DNA from: Acidobacteriota bacterium
GTDB taxonomy: Bacteria > Acidobacteriota > UBA6911
NCBI GenBank assembly: GCA_016929335.1
Contig: JAFGIY010000200.1
Location: forward strand, 1 to 64,000
Length of the DNA: 64,000 nucleotides
Direction of reading: 5' to 3'
Below the pieces are notes generated by a model, which was not told where the DNA came from, did not search any database, and was given only the letters and a program-made list of their open reading frames with translations. Positions 8,719-20,272 of this stretch are shown in pieces; within the stretch, counting starts at the first letter, position 1; each line of letters opens with the position of its first letter. Position numbers and translations under genes: made by a program.

Positions 8719-9909
8719 ATGAAAATAATTTCAGTCCTCGGTTCTACCGGATCCATAGGGACAAACACCCTAAAAGTAACCTCCAGTTTTCCAAAGGCCT
8801 TTCGTGTCGCAGGACTCAGCGGAGGGAATAATGTTGCCCTGCTTGCCAGGCAGATTGAGGAAACACGCCCCGAAGTCGCCTCCTGCGGAAATGAACGGGC
8901 ATCCGCAGAATTGCAGAGCCTCCTCAGGCAACGCGGCTATCGCATGGCTCGCACCCGGTTTGTCCACGGAGTGGAAGGCCACATTGAGGTTTCCTGTCAT
9001 CCTCAGACATCCATCGTTCTTTCGGCCATCTCGGGAGCAGCGGGATTGATACCGACATACCGTGCACTGGAATTGGGAAAAAGCATCGCTCTCGCAACCA
9101 AAGAAGCGATGGTAATGGCCGGCGAACTGATGATGCGCAAATCGCGCGAGAAGCAGGTGGAGATTGTGCCCGTCGACAGCGAACACAATGCCATACACCA
9201 GTGTTTAAGAGGAGGCAGACGGCAGGAGGTGAAGCGTTTGATTTTGACTGCCTCCGGCGGCCCATTCAGAGAAACCCCAAAAGAAAGGCTTTCTTCCGTA
9301 ACTCTGGAGCAGGCACTCAACCACCCGACCTGGCGCATGGGCCGAAAAATAACAATTGATTCTGCTACCTTGATGAACAAAGGACTTGAGGTTATCGAGG
9401 CCTCCCGCTTGTTCAGTGTTACAGCCGAAGAGATAGGCGTTGTCGTGCATCCGCAGAGCGTCATTCATTCCATGGTTGAGTTCAAAGACGGCTCTCTCCT
9501 TGCGCAAATGGGACTGACCGATATGCGTATACCCATCCAATATGCTTTGACGTATCCGGAACGATGGGATACGCCTCTCCCTTCGCTTGATCTTTATGGT
9601 CTGCCCAAGCTGGAGTTTCATAAACCCGATCTGGACAAATTTCCCTGTCTGGGATTAGCCTACAGAGCGTTGCGCGCCGGAGGCACGGCTCCTGCAGTCC
9701 TCAATGCAGCCAATGAAGTCGCAGTCGAAGCCTTCCTGAACAGAGGCATTGCTTATCAGGAAATACCGCAAATCATTGAATCGGTGCTGGATGTGCATAC
9801 ACCGCAGGATTCATCCGATTTGGAAACCGTGTTGAAGGCGGACGCATGGGCAAGAGAGGAAGCAAGAGCCTGCAGCCGGATTACAGCTCAGGCAATTTCC
9901 CGCCGATAA
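8719..9909 (+). CDS. dxr: 1-deoxy-D-xylulose 5-phosphate reductoisomerase
   Basis: Second enzyme of the non-mevalonate isoprenoid pathway: converts DXP to methylerythritol phosphate with NADPH. The 396-residue product shows the NADPH motif GSTGSIG at residues 8-14, the metal/substrate motif PVDSEHNAIHQ, SGGPFR, and MNKGLEVIEA. It feeds the same lipid-carrier pathway as uppS upstream. It is followed by a 261-base non-coding gap before rseP in which I see no feature. Confidence 0.95.
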   Translation: MKIISVLGSTGSIGTNTLKVTSSFPKAFRVAGLSGGNNVALLARQIEETRPEVASCGNERASAELQSLLRQRGYRMARTRFVHGVEGHIEVSCHPQTSIVLSAISGAAGLIPTYRALELGKSIALATKEAMVMAGELMMRKSREKQVEIVPVDSEHNAIHQCLRGGRRQEVKRLILTASGGPFRETPKERLSSVTLEQALNHPTWRMGRKITIDSATLMNKGLEVIEASRLFSVTAEEIGVVVHPQSVIHSMVEFKDGSLLAQMGLTDMRIPIQYALTYPERWDTPLPSLDLYGLPKLEFHKPDLDKFPCLGLAYRALRAGGTAPAVLNAANEVAVEAFLNRGIAYQEIPQIIESVLDVHTPQDSSDLETVLKADAWAREEARACSRITAQAISRR

Positions 9910-10170
9910 GGGCTTCCTCATATGCAAATCAGGTTCCAGCTTCAAACAGTAACCGGCCATCGAACATGGATTCCAAGTTGGGTCGCTGCGCAGTCTATGT
10001 TTGGGCCATCAAAGGACTTAATTTGAAAGCTCAATACCTAATTTTCAGATCCGCGCAAAATATCGCGAGGGGCATACTTATTTATTGGCAGCATACTTCA
10101 CATCGGATATTGAGCCTTTGCTCTCTTTAGGGCATCATAGTTAGGCGGAACAAACGGAGGGATTATCGCA

Positions 10171-11559
10171 TTGATAACTACCATTCTTGCTTTTGTGATT
10201 GTACTCGGCATTACGATCACGATTCATGAATTCGGCCATTTCGCGATGGCCAAGCTTCTGAAAATACGGGTCCTGGTATTCTCGCTCGGATTCGGGCCAA
10301 AGCTTCTGGGATTTACACGCGGAGGAACAGAATATCGCATAAGTCCTTTCCCCATTGGCGGCTATGTGAAAATGGCCGGAGAGGCTTACGATGGCGAACG
10401 CGAAGGATCTCCGGACGAATTTCTTTCGCATCCGAAATGGCATCGGTTTCTGGTAGCCGTTTCGGGTCCTTTCATGAACATTGTCCTCGCAATCCTCATA
10501 TTCGCTTTCTCTTATCTCGAAGGAGTCTATGTCCCAAGATACCCAAAGGAACCGGCGATAGTGGGACCTGTCACGGCGAATTCGATAGCCAAAAAAGCCG
10601 GGCTGCAAACCGGTGACCGGATAGTGTCTGTGAACGGAAACCAAGTCAGCACATGGAAAGACATGGAAATCGCATTGGGAACCGCTCATCGAGACGCCTT
10701 AAATATGGAAGTCTTCCGCAATAATCAGGTTGTGCGAATCCATTTTGATGCGCCGGACGGCAATGATATCGAGCCTTCAGCGCTGGGCTTTAAGTTTTCA
10801 TTGCCCAAAGCCCTCGTGTCCTCTGTTGACCGCAATTCTCCTGCCGCGAAAGCAGGCCTGAAGGCAGGAGATGAAATCATCTCCGTAAGCGGCCCTAACC
10901 GCTCAAGCGCAGGCTACGATCAGATCTTGAACGTCATATCGGAAAGCAAGGGAATTCCCCTCACTTTTAAGATCCGGCGTCCGGAGGTTGAACCTCCCAG
11001 AGATCAGATCTGGGAATCGTCCGCTCATCAACGAGGCAGAATTATGGACCTCAGCATCACTCCGATCGAAGAAAAGGGACGCGTCATCGTCGGATTTGTT
11101 CCCGACTATCCCGCGGATCTTCAGAAGTTCGGAGTTATTGGCGCGGTCGAGCAGTCGGTCCAGCAATGTCTTGATTTGTCTGTATGGACTTTTCGTATTA
11201 TCGGCAGAATTATTAAGGGATCCGCATCCGTGCAGACGCTATCCGGCCCGATTGAAATTGCCCGCATCTCAGGGGACGCTGCCCGCGCTGCCCGTCAGAC
11301 GGGCAGCGCTCGCATTTTCTTTGAGTTCCTGGGATTGGTCAGCCTTCAACTCGGAGTATTCAACTTGCTCCCCATCCCCATCCTCGATGGCGGAGTCATA
11401 GCCCTTCTGCTTATCGAAGGGCTGATTCGACGCGACATCAGCCTTCATCTCAAAGAGAAGATCGTGCAGGTCGGGTTTGTCTTTCTTATTCTCCTCATGG
11501 GCTTCGTGGTATTCAATGATCTGTCCAAGATCATCGATTTGAACCGGATCTTTCGCTGA
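10171..11559 (+). CDS. rseP: RseP-type intramembrane zinc protease (site-2 protease)
   Basis: Regulated intramembrane proteolysis enzyme that cleaves anti-sigma factors or signal-peptide remnants. The zinc motif HEFGH is near residue 18 in the first membrane segment, two PDZ domains follow (about 120-190 and 205-280), and the third ligand segment LNLLPIPILDGG is in the C-terminal membrane part. The start is a TTG with a strong GGAGGG nine bases upstream; no ATG is suitably placed. It runs to within seven bases of a convergent STAS gene. Confidence 0.93.
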   Translation: MITTILAFVIVLGITITIHEFGHFAMAKLLKIRVLVFSLGFGPKLLGFTRGGTEYRISPFPIGGYVKMAGEAYDGEREGSPDEFLSHPKWHRFLVAVSGPFMNIVLAILIFAFSYLEGVYVPRYPKEPAIVGPVTANSIAKKAGLQTGDRIVSVNGNQVSTWKDMEIALGTAHRDALNMEVFRNNQVVRIHFDAPDGNDIEPSALGFKFSLPKALVSSVDRNSPAAKAGLKAGDEIISVSGPNRSSAGYDQILNVISESKGIPLTFKIRRPEVEPPRDQIWESSAHQRGRIMDLSITPIEEKGRVIVGFVPDYPADLQKFGVIGAVEQSVQQCLDLSVWTFRIIGRIIKGSASVQTLSGPIEIARISGDAARAARQTGSARIFFEFLGLVSLQLGVFNLLPIPILDGGVIALLLIEGLIRRDISLHLKEKIVQVGFVFLILLMGFVVFNDLSKIIDLNRIFR

Positions 11560-11565
11560 TCGGCT

Positions 11566-11904
11566 TTAGGAAAAACTGGCCACTGCAGCCGATTCGTCGT
11601 CGAAAACCTGGAACACTGTCAACAGCTTGGTGATCTGCAAAAGCTCATGGATCTTCTTTGTCAGGTTCAAAAGTTTCAGCTGACCGCCATTGTTGGTGAC
11701 TGTCGTGTACGTGCTTACCAATTCTCCAATCCCTGAGCTGTCGATATAGTTCACATTCGCCAGATTGAGGATAATCTTCTTGCCGTTGTCTTTCAGGATG
11801 TCCCGCACCGTATTGCGAACAGCCATCGTTCCCTCTCCAAGGGTGATCTTGCCGCTGCAATCCAGAATTCGTACATCCCCGACGGTGCGCATTTCAATCT
11901 TCAT
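11566..11904 (-). CDS. STAS-domain anti-anti-sigma factor (RsbV/SpoIIAA-like)
   Basis: A 112-residue single STAS domain. The phosphorylatable serine lies in the motif YIDSSGIGEL near residue 57-59, as in RsbV/SpoIIAA, which sequester an anti-sigma kinase when unphosphorylated. It starts 11 bases after the RsbW-like gene with an AAGGAG site seven bases before the ATG, so the two form a partner-switching pair. No sigma factor or PP2C phosphatase gene is adjacent, so the output is unknown. Confidence 0.85.
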   Translation of the reverse strand: MKIEMRTVGDVRILDCSGKITLGEGTMAVRNTVRDILKDNGKKIILNLANVNYIDSSGIGELVSTYTTVTNNGGQLKLLNLTKKIHELLQITKLLTVFQVFDDESAAVASFS

Positions 11905-11915
11905 AAATACTCTCC

Positions 11916-12344
11916 TTAATTTGATGAAAGCCTCTTCACCATGTAAACTTCCGTTCCTCCCTGGGACAGATGCCTGAATTCGACTTCATCCATGAAGGTA
12001 CGGATATAAAAAATACCGCGGCCGCTCGGCTTCAGCAGATTTTCTGTATCCAAAGGATTCGGAATTTCATCTGCATTAAAACCATTGCCCTGGTCCTTGA
12101 CGGAAATAGAAAGTCTATCGGGCATAACTTCGAACCGGATATCGACTCTCTTGCTGAGATCCAGTTTGTTTCCATGCTGGATAGCATTGGTTACAGACTC
12201 GCGTACCGACATCCCTATCCAGTGTGCAGCCTCTTCATCGAAACTCATAAAATCGGTAATGCAATCGGTGAGAGTCTGGATGAGATCAAGATTATCCAGA
12301 GCGCTGCTGATGATCACCTCAATCTCGTTGGCTAATCTGGTCAT
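11916..12344 (-). CDS. RsbW-like serine kinase / anti-sigma ATPase
   Basis: A 142-residue GHKL ATPase of the HATPase_c_2 type. The N-box RESVTNAIQHGNK, the G1 segment KDQGNGFNADEIP and the GRGIFYI segment are visible. It is expected to bind or phosphorylate the STAS protein encoded directly downstream. The ATG at 12,344 matches where the family domain begins; the frame stays open to an ATG at 12,416, whose upstream GATGG is a possible ribosome site, so a 24-residue longer form cannot be excluded. Confidence 0.8.
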   Translation of the reverse strand: MTRLANEIEVIISSALDNLDLIQTLTDCITDFMSFDEEAAHWIGMSVRESVTNAIQHGNKLDLSKRVDIRFEVMPDRLSISVKDQGNGFNADEIPNPLDTENLLKPSGRGIFYIRTFMDEVEFRHLSQGGTEVYMVKRLSSN

Positions 12345-12473
12345 CGGGCGGCAATTATAAGACCGGTAATCATATAAAAGCGATCCCTTAACGGGAAACC
12401 CAGTCATCTTAATCATCCATCTTTAAGCCTGTCAAGGCATAAGAGCATAGGAGAAGCAGGATATCAATGCCAC

Positions 12474-12614
12474 TCAATCCATGCAATACTTCTCTTTCCA
12501 GCTTTCCAGCGGCCGCTTCACAATGCCCCAGAGCAGAATCTGCCGCGCCTGCATGTTACTCTCAAGGAGCTTGATCCCATCTCTTTTATGCGAATTCCCG
12601 ATGAGGATTTCCAT
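12474..12614 (-). CDS. possible small protein, 46 residues
   Basis: A short frame (MEILIGNSHK…KEKYCMD) reads with an even, protein-like composition and has a GAAGG five bases before its ATG. The frame is open further upstream without another good start. It lies just before the RsbW-like gene on the same strand, so it could be the first gene of that operon. I recognise no family, and chance cannot be excluded at this length. It accounts for part of the 344-base gap between the kinase gene and the VanZ-like gene; nothing else is seen there. Confidence 0.3.
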   Translation of the reverse strand: MEILIGNSHKRDGIKLLESNMQARQILLWGIVKRPLESWKEKYCMD

Positions 12615-12760
12615 CCATGCCTTCTCGCGCCTCCTTCTGCGGATTAATATCCAAACGGCACCGATATGCGTTTATGGCATACTGATGCAGTTCATGGATT
12701 TTGTTTGAAGCCCCGCGATGTTGCGGCCGCAGCAGAAGCGGGCAGGGGAAAGGATTGCAG

Positions 12761-13165
12761 ATGAAGAATTGGTTTTACCGCTGGGGTCCGGCAATTCTGT
12801 TCATGGCAATAATTTTCATTGTTTCGTCGACTCCGGGATCTGACATTCCCGGATTGGGCGCCTGGGATTTTATAGCCAAAAAAGGCGGACATCTTATAGG
12901 TTACGCCTTGCTGGGCGCCGCCTATCGCCATGCGTTGAATTATGGCAACCGCGCTCGAAAGCGGCATCATATTCCGGCCATGTGCATGACGGCATTATAC
13001 GCAGCGTCGGACGAATGGCATCAAACCTTTACGCCCGGAAGAAGTGGTTCATTTTCAGATGTAGGCATTGATATAGCCGGCGGGATCATTGGAATCCTGG
13101 TCTCGGGTTGGGCGCAGAAGCATTTCGCGGAGCAGAACAAAGCGCGAAGCGTCTATTCTGATTAG
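12761..13165 (+). CDS. VanZ-like small membrane protein
   Basis: A 134-residue membrane protein with about four hydrophobic segments. It has the VanZ-family pattern: an N-terminal segment, then GHLIGYALLGAAYRHAL, and the conserved ASDEWHQTFTPGRSGSFSDVGIDIAGGIIG stretch. The original VanZ gives low teicoplanin resistance, but most family members are uncharacterised, so no resistance role should be assumed. An AAAGGA site lies six bases before the ATG; the frame is open upstream to 12,701 without support. Confidence 0.8.
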   Translation: MKNWFYRWGPAILFMAIIFIVSSTPGSDIPGLGAWDFIAKKGGHLIGYALLGAAYRHALNYGNRARKRHHIPAMCMTALYAASDEWHQTFTPGRSGSFSDVGIDIAGGIIGILVSGWAQKHFAEQNKARSVYSD

Positions 13166-13232
13166 GCATCGAAGATATTCGGCTTCATTTCGATAAGGGC
13201 TCAAGTCCGCATTGCGGGACGGGAATCCGCAT

Positions 13233-14312
13233 CTATTCTTCAGGTTTGTGGCTATTGGAATTTCTAGGCGAAAATTTCAAAGGAACACAATCCCGTTTCG
13301 CCTGAGACTCCTCGCTTTGGTCCTCGGGCTTTCTGCCATGTAAGATTTGCAGATCTCTCTCAGAGGACGGCAGATCGCCGGATTCTTCCGCCGAATCCAT
13401 TCCAAAAACGATCGGCTTATCTTCAAGAATCGGATCCTTAACATCCCACGCATTTTCCCACATTAAAACTTCATCAGTATTGGATCGGGTCCCCGATTGG
13501 TCTTCCATGTCATGCGCATCCGCGGCTGCTCTCGAACTCCCGGTCGAAGTGTCGCCCGATACAGGCATGCTCAATCGCGCCCCCGAATCTTCCATTCGCG
13601 GTTGGGCTGAAGCCGCGCCACCCGGACGCGCCCGTTTGGCCAGCCTGGACAGGAATTGCTCCAATTCCTGTATGAGTTGACTCCATTCTTGTTCTTTCTT
13701 CTTGAGTGTGAGCTCCCGGTTGAGAAAATCTCTCTCCGCCGCCTCCTGGGCTTCCCGATTCCTTTGCCGAGCCGCATTCAGTTCCTCCTCGAGCATTTGG
13801 CGGGCCTTCAACCGCTCAGCATCCCATGCTTTTCTGTGTTCTTCCTCTTCGCGTTCCCTCTGATTCTGGCGATTCTCGTAATATTCCTTTTCTTCCCTTG
13901 CCCGCCGTGCCTTTTCTGCTTCCCATGCATTCCGTTGGGTACTGATAAGACCATCAAGGCTTTCTTTCTGTTGCCTGATTTCCTCAATCTGCTGCTGCAG
14001 ATCAGCAGCAGATCTTTCGGCTTTGCGCAAAGCCGCGATTTCCTCTCTTTCGAGATTCAGGGCCGACCGGACGGATTGGAATTCCTCTGCTGATTGATTA
14101 ATATGCCGGTACAGGTTCGACAGCAGCGCAATCATTTCGGAGCTGAGACCGGAAAAGCGATCGATCTCAAGAAAAAGCTTCTCCGAGCCCTCAATCGGCT
14201 TTGCGCCGGCGTCTCCCTCGGCAATCTCCGGCTTCATGGTCTGCTGGACATTCGATTCTGAAATATCGTTGCCCGTAAAAGGCGCAGGCAGTCCATCTTT
14301 GGATTCATCCAT
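13233..14312 (-). CDS. coiled-coil protein of unknown function
   Basis: A 359-residue soluble protein I do not recognise. Residues of about 55-210 are dominated by Glu, Arg, Lys, Gln and Ala in a long predicted coiled coil (repeated RERE/EEE patterns, WDAERLKARQ). The N-terminal 40 and C-terminal 140 residues are acidic and low in complexity, with no membrane segment or signal peptide. The ATG at 14,312 has a GGAG site; upstream extension to 14,369 lacks one. It diverges from ligA across about 175 bases. A scaffold or filament-like role would fit but is a guess. Confidence 0.7.
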   Translation of the reverse strand: MDESKDGLPAPFTGNDISESNVQQTMKPEIAEGDAGAKPIEGSEKLFLEIDRFSGLSSEMIALLSNLYRHINQSAEEFQSVRSALNLEREEIAALRKAERSAADLQQQIEEIRQQKESLDGLISTQRNAWEAEKARRAREEKEYYENRQNQREREEEEHRKAWDAERLKARQMLEEELNAARQRNREAQEAAERDFLNRELTLKKKEQEWSQLIQELEQFLSRLAKRARPGGAASAQPRMEDSGARLSMPVSGDTSTGSSRAAADAHDMEDQSGTRSNTDEVLMWENAWDVKDPILEDKPIVFGMDSAEESGDLPSSERDLQILHGRKPEDQSEESQAKRDCVPLKFSPRNSNSHKPEE

Positions 14313-14465
14313 TACAGTCTCCAACAAAATTGTACTCGCCAACTGCAGAATGCTGCGGCAGCTTCTCACGTATTCGGCTACTCGTTTATTCTAATATCGT
14401 CCTATCCTTCTGGACAGCAAATTAATGTATTCTATTAAGGCATCCGTAAAGGAAAGCGGATTTAA

Positions 14466-16875
<2,410 letters not shown>

Positions 16876-16880
16876 CTGCC

Positions 16881-17729
16881 TCACGGAGCGCAGAAACTCA
16901 AGGCGTTGATGAGGTAATTGCGAAGCTCGCGCCGGTCGACGATGGCGTCCAGCATTCCATGCTGGAGGAGGAATTCGGAGCGCTGAAATCCTTTGGGAAG
17001 CTTCTGGCGTATAGTCTGTTCAATGACTCGGGGACCGGCAAATCCTATCAAAGCGCCGGGTTCCGCAATGTTCAGGTCTCCGAGCATTGCATAACTTGCG
17101 GTTACACCGCCGGTCGTGGGATCCGTGAGTATCGAAATATAAGGCACGCGAGCTTCGTCCAATCGGCAGAGTGCCGCGCTCACCTTCCCCATCTGCATCA
17201 GAGAAAGCGTCCCTTCATGCATGCGGGCTCCCCCCGAAGCGGATACTATGATGAGAGGTATCCTTTCTTTCGCCGACCTTTCGACGGCTAATGTGATCAT
17301 CTCGCCGACCACCGAACCCATGGATCCGCCGATGAAGCTGTACTCCATAGCCGAAATCTGAGTGGGGCGTCCGCCCATCGTGCCTAATGCATTGACGACT
17401 GCATCGTTCAGTCCCGTCGCGTCTTGTGCAGCCGCAAGCTTCTTTGCATACGGTTCCCGGTCGACAAATTTCAGCGGATCAGTGGTAATCATATTCTGAT
17501 CGAGAACCTGGTATTTGTGGTCATCAAACAATATCTCCAGGCGCTCTGCGGCGTTGATTCGACAGTGATAGCCGCATTTCGGGCAGACTTTCAGGTTGGA
17601 TTCCAGATCCTTCTTATAGATGGCCGCCCGGCAGCCGTCGCATTTTGTGAACAGGCCTTCTGTCCGGACGGTCTTCTCTTCCTCTCTGGTGCTTGCAATC
17701 GTGCCTTTTTCTTTTTGAAACCAGCTCAT
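16881..17729 (-). CDS. accD: acetyl-CoA carboxylase, carboxyltransferase beta subunit
   Basis: Transfers CO2 from carboxybiotin to acetyl-CoA to give malonyl-CoA for fatty acid synthesis, with AccA. The 282-residue product has the N-terminal four-Cys zinc ribbon (CDGCRAAIYK…CPKCGYHC) and the carboxyltransferase core with SASGGARMHEGTLSLMQM and GFAGPRVIEQT. The ATG at 17,729 has a GGAG site; upstream extension is unsupported. folC, often downstream, is not present here. It diverges from pdxB. Confidence 0.94.
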   Translation of the reverse strand: MSWFQKEKGTIASTREEEKTVRTEGLFTKCDGCRAAIYKKDLESNLKVCPKCGYHCRINAAERLEILFDDHKYQVLDQNMITTDPLKFVDREPYAKKLAAAQDATGLNDAVVNALGTMGGRPTQISAMEYSFIGGSMGSVVGEMITLAVERSAKERIPLIIVSASGGARMHEGTLSLMQMGKVSAALCRLDEARVPYISILTDPTTGGVTASYAMLGDLNIAEPGALIGFAGPRVIEQTIRQKLPKGFQRSEFLLQHGMLDAIVDRRELRNYLINALSFCAP

Positions 17730-17854
17730 GGTTCTCCATAATAACTCAGTTCTGATGCAAGCTGCAATTCCTGGTATAGCCGTTGATGGGAAATGCAAAA
17801 CGGGTTTGATTTTACGAATAAATGCCTGCACTATATAGAATTTTTGAGGATTTG

Positions 17855-19030
17855 ATGATCATCGCGGCAGACGCGGCAATACCGTACAGGGAGGAGGCTT
17901 TCGCGGAATTCGGAAATCTTCGCCTCTTTTCGGCAACAGATCTCAGGCCCGGAGATGTTCGCGACGCGGATGCATTGATAGTACGTTCGGTCACTCCGGT
18001 GAATGCATCTCTCCTGGAAGGCAGCTCAATCCGGTTTGTTGCTGCGGCCAGCGCCGGCGTCGATCACGTCGATCAGGACTATCTCAGAACCCGTGGCATC
18101 CGGTTTGCTTACGCCGCCGGATGCAATGCGGATTCCGTTTCCGAATATATTGTCACCGCGCTGCATGTCATAGCCTCCCGAAGGAACTGGAAACTCAAAG
18201 AGAAGTCGATTGCAGTCGTTGGGGTGGGCAACGTGGGATCCCGGGTTGCCCGCAAGGCGCAAGCCCTGGAAATGGAGGTGCTTCTCTGTGATCCTCCGCT
18301 GCGGGATACAACCGGCGATCTTAGCTATCGTCCTTTTGACGAAGTGCTCCACGCTGATATCCTGACATTTCATGTACCCCTCAGCCTGAAATCCCCATAT
18401 CCGACCCGGCATATGATCGACCGAAAGGTTTTGGATCGCCTCTCGTCGAAACAATATCTTATTAATACTTCGAGGGGTGCGGTTTTCGATAATCAAGAAT
18501 TGAAAACGGCTCTTCTGGAGGGAAGAATAGAGGGTGCCGTCCTGGATGTCTGGGAAGGAGAACCGCAGTTCGATGATTCGCTGCTGAAGCTGGTGGACAT
18601 CGGTACTCCTCACATTGCAGGCTCGGCGATAGACGGGAAAATACGGGCGACCGAAATGACGCGCGACGCCCTGTGCGGATTTCTCGGACAAAGCCCATCC
18701 AGCGATCTGACAGTCTTTTACCCGGAATCCAGACCTGTTCGGCCGCAATCGACAACAGGAAACCAGGAACACATTTTGTCCGTGCTGCTTCAGGCTTTTG
18801 ACATCATGAAAGTCGATGAAAACTTCAGAAGTCTCGCCGGGCTTTCGCCTGAACGAGCTGCGGCGAGCTTTGAAAGGATGCGCACACAAAATCCACTGCG
18901 CCCGGAATTTCGTCATTTCGCTGTCGATTTGGATAAAAGACATATAGACTTAGCAGAGACATATGCGGCTTTGGGTTTCCAGATCCGGGGAATAAAGGAG
19001 TATGCTCCCATTGAACGGAGGTTGGCTTAA
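17855..19030 (+). CDS. pdxB: erythronate-4-phosphate dehydrogenase
   Basis: NAD-dependent D-2-hydroxyacid dehydrogenase of the DXP-dependent vitamin B6 pathway. The NAD-binding motif GVGNVGSRVA is near residue 122, and the catalytic pattern follows: NTSRGAVFD, DVWEGEP and a histidine in TPHIAGSA. A C-terminal PdxB dimerisation domain (about 285-391) distinguishes it from simple 2-hydroxyacid dehydrogenases. The ATG at 17,855 has a GAGGA site; the frame extends 33 bases upstream without one. The other B6 genes are not in the window. Confidence 0.88.
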   Translation: MIIAADAAIPYREEAFAEFGNLRLFSATDLRPGDVRDADALIVRSVTPVNASLLEGSSIRFVAAASAGVDHVDQDYLRTRGIRFAYAAGCNADSVSEYIVTALHVIASRRNWKLKEKSIAVVGVGNVGSRVARKAQALEMEVLLCDPPLRDTTGDLSYRPFDEVLHADILTFHVPLSLKSPYPTRHMIDRKVLDRLSSKQYLINTSRGAVFDNQELKTALLEGRIEGAVLDVWEGEPQFDDSLLKLVDIGTPHIAGSAIDGKIRATEMTRDALCGFLGQSPSSDLTVFYPESRPVRPQSTTGNQEHILSVLLQAFDIMKVDENFRSLAGLSPERAAASFERMRTQNPLRPEFRHFAVDLDKRHIDLAETYAALGFQIRGIKEYAPIERRLA

Positions 19031-19033
19031 CGG

Positions 19034-20215
19034 ATGGCTAATGTAGCGCGGTATTCATTGGAATGGCTTTTTTTAATTCCGACCATCGGCGGTTCCATTT
19101 TTGCCGTCCTATGCATCTGGGCTATCTTTCGGTTCCGCATGCACCCTGCAGGCAAAACAGGCAAGCCATTAAAAGCATGGCCTCCTGTTACCGTTCTCAA
19201 ACCGGTTCATGGCTTGGAAAAGAATCAGAGAGAAAATCTGAGAAGCTGCTGTATCCAGGATTATCCCGAATTTCAGGTCGTTTTTTCAGTGCAGAACGCC
19301 GATGACGCTGCAATCCCGCTGCTGGAAGAACTGCAGAGGGAATTCGGGCATGAGCGGATTACGGTTGCCATCGAAAGCTGTCGTGCGGGAACCAACGGCA
19401 AAATCAACAACATGATCGGGGGCCTGCGACATGCCCGCTATGACGTCCTGGTTATCAGCGACAGCGACGTTTTGCTTAAACCGGACTACCTGAAAACCAT
19501 CGTCGCCCCTCTGAAGGATCCCGGCGTCGGCTGTGCCTGCACCCTCTATAAGGCAGTCGGAGCAGATAAATGGTTTGAGAAGATGGAACTGCTGACCCTT
19601 AATGCGGATTTCATGACCAACGTTCTTTTTGCTCATGTCAGCGGGGCATCCAAATTCTGCCTCGGAGCTTCGGCAGCGCTGCACCGTTCGACACTCGAAC
19701 AGATCGGAGGACTGGAATCTCTTTCCGACTATCTGGTTGAAGATTATGAAATGGGAAGGCGCATCTGGATGTTGGGCAAAAAGGTCGCCGTCGTCCCGTA
19801 TTTCGTGGACACGATCGTGGATCTGAAGAGCCCTTCGCAATGGTGGGACCATCAGGTCTATTGGGACCAGAATACGCGGGCCGCGCGCCCATTCGCGTTT
19901 TTTGCCACAGCCCTCGTGCGATCCGTGCCGTTCGCAGTCCTTTATGCCGTAGTCCGAATGATGGACGCTGTGGGTCTGTGGACTATGGCAGGAGCATTCA
20001 CTCTAAGAATAGTATCGGCTGCCGTAGTCCTGGGATGGGGGCTACGCGATCGCGAAGGTTTGCGCAGCCTCGCTCTGCTGATATTTCGAGATATATCCTC
20101 ATTGGTCACGTGGCTTCTTGCTTTTACCAAACGCACGACCATCTGGCGCGGAACCAGTTTTGTCCTCACCAGAGACGGCCGCCTTGTAGCCCAAAAACCA
20201 ATTGCGAACGACTGA
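19034..20215 (+). CDS. hpnI: HpnI-type glycosyltransferase (hopanoid/ceramide glucosyltransferase family)
   Basis: GT21-family membrane glycosyltransferase. HpnI adds N-acetylglucosamine to bacteriohopanetetrol. The N-terminal membrane anchor (about 10-33), VTVLKPVHGLE, the D1 aspartate region VQNADDA, the SDSDV motif, VEDYEMGRRI and the processivity-like HQVYWDQNTR are as in HpnI and ceramide glucosyltransferases, with membrane segments after about residue 285. It starts three bases after pdxB. The following gene is HpnK-like, which supports the hopanoid assignment over ceramide. Its C-terminal IAND is encoded in a heptamer-like repeat. HpnJ and the squalene-hopene cyclase are not in the window. 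Confidence 0.8.
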   Translation: MANVARYSLEWLFLIPTIGGSIFAVLCIWAIFRFRMHPAGKTGKPLKAWPPVTVLKPVHGLEKNQRENLRSCCIQDYPEFQVVFSVQNADDAAIPLLEELQREFGHERITVAIESCRAGTNGKINNMIGGLRHARYDVLVISDSDVLLKPDYLKTIVAPLKDPGVGCACTLYKAVGADKWFEKMELLTLNADFMTNVLFAHVSGASKFCLGASAALHRSTLEQIGGLESLSDYLVEDYEMGRRIWMLGKKVAVVPYFVDTIVDLKSPSQWWDHQVYWDQNTRAARPFAFFATALVRSVPFAVLYAVVRMMDAVGLWTMAGAFTLRIVSAAVVLGWGLRDREGLRSLALLIFRDISSLVTWLLAFTKRTTIWRGTSFVLTRDGRLVAQKPIAND

Positions 20216-20235
20216 TTACGCATGACGAATTGAAG
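20201..20235 (+). repeat. single-arm degenerate heptamer array after hpnI
   Basis: Units ATTGCGA, ACGACTG, ATTACGC, ATGACGA, ATTGAAG run from the last codons of hpnI across its stop. They match the AATTACG/AATGACG type seen at 3811, but no inverted partner arm is present. Confidence 0.5.
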
Positions 20236-20272
20236 CCTCAGGGCAAACATTCTCTGCAACGCGAAAGGCTTA

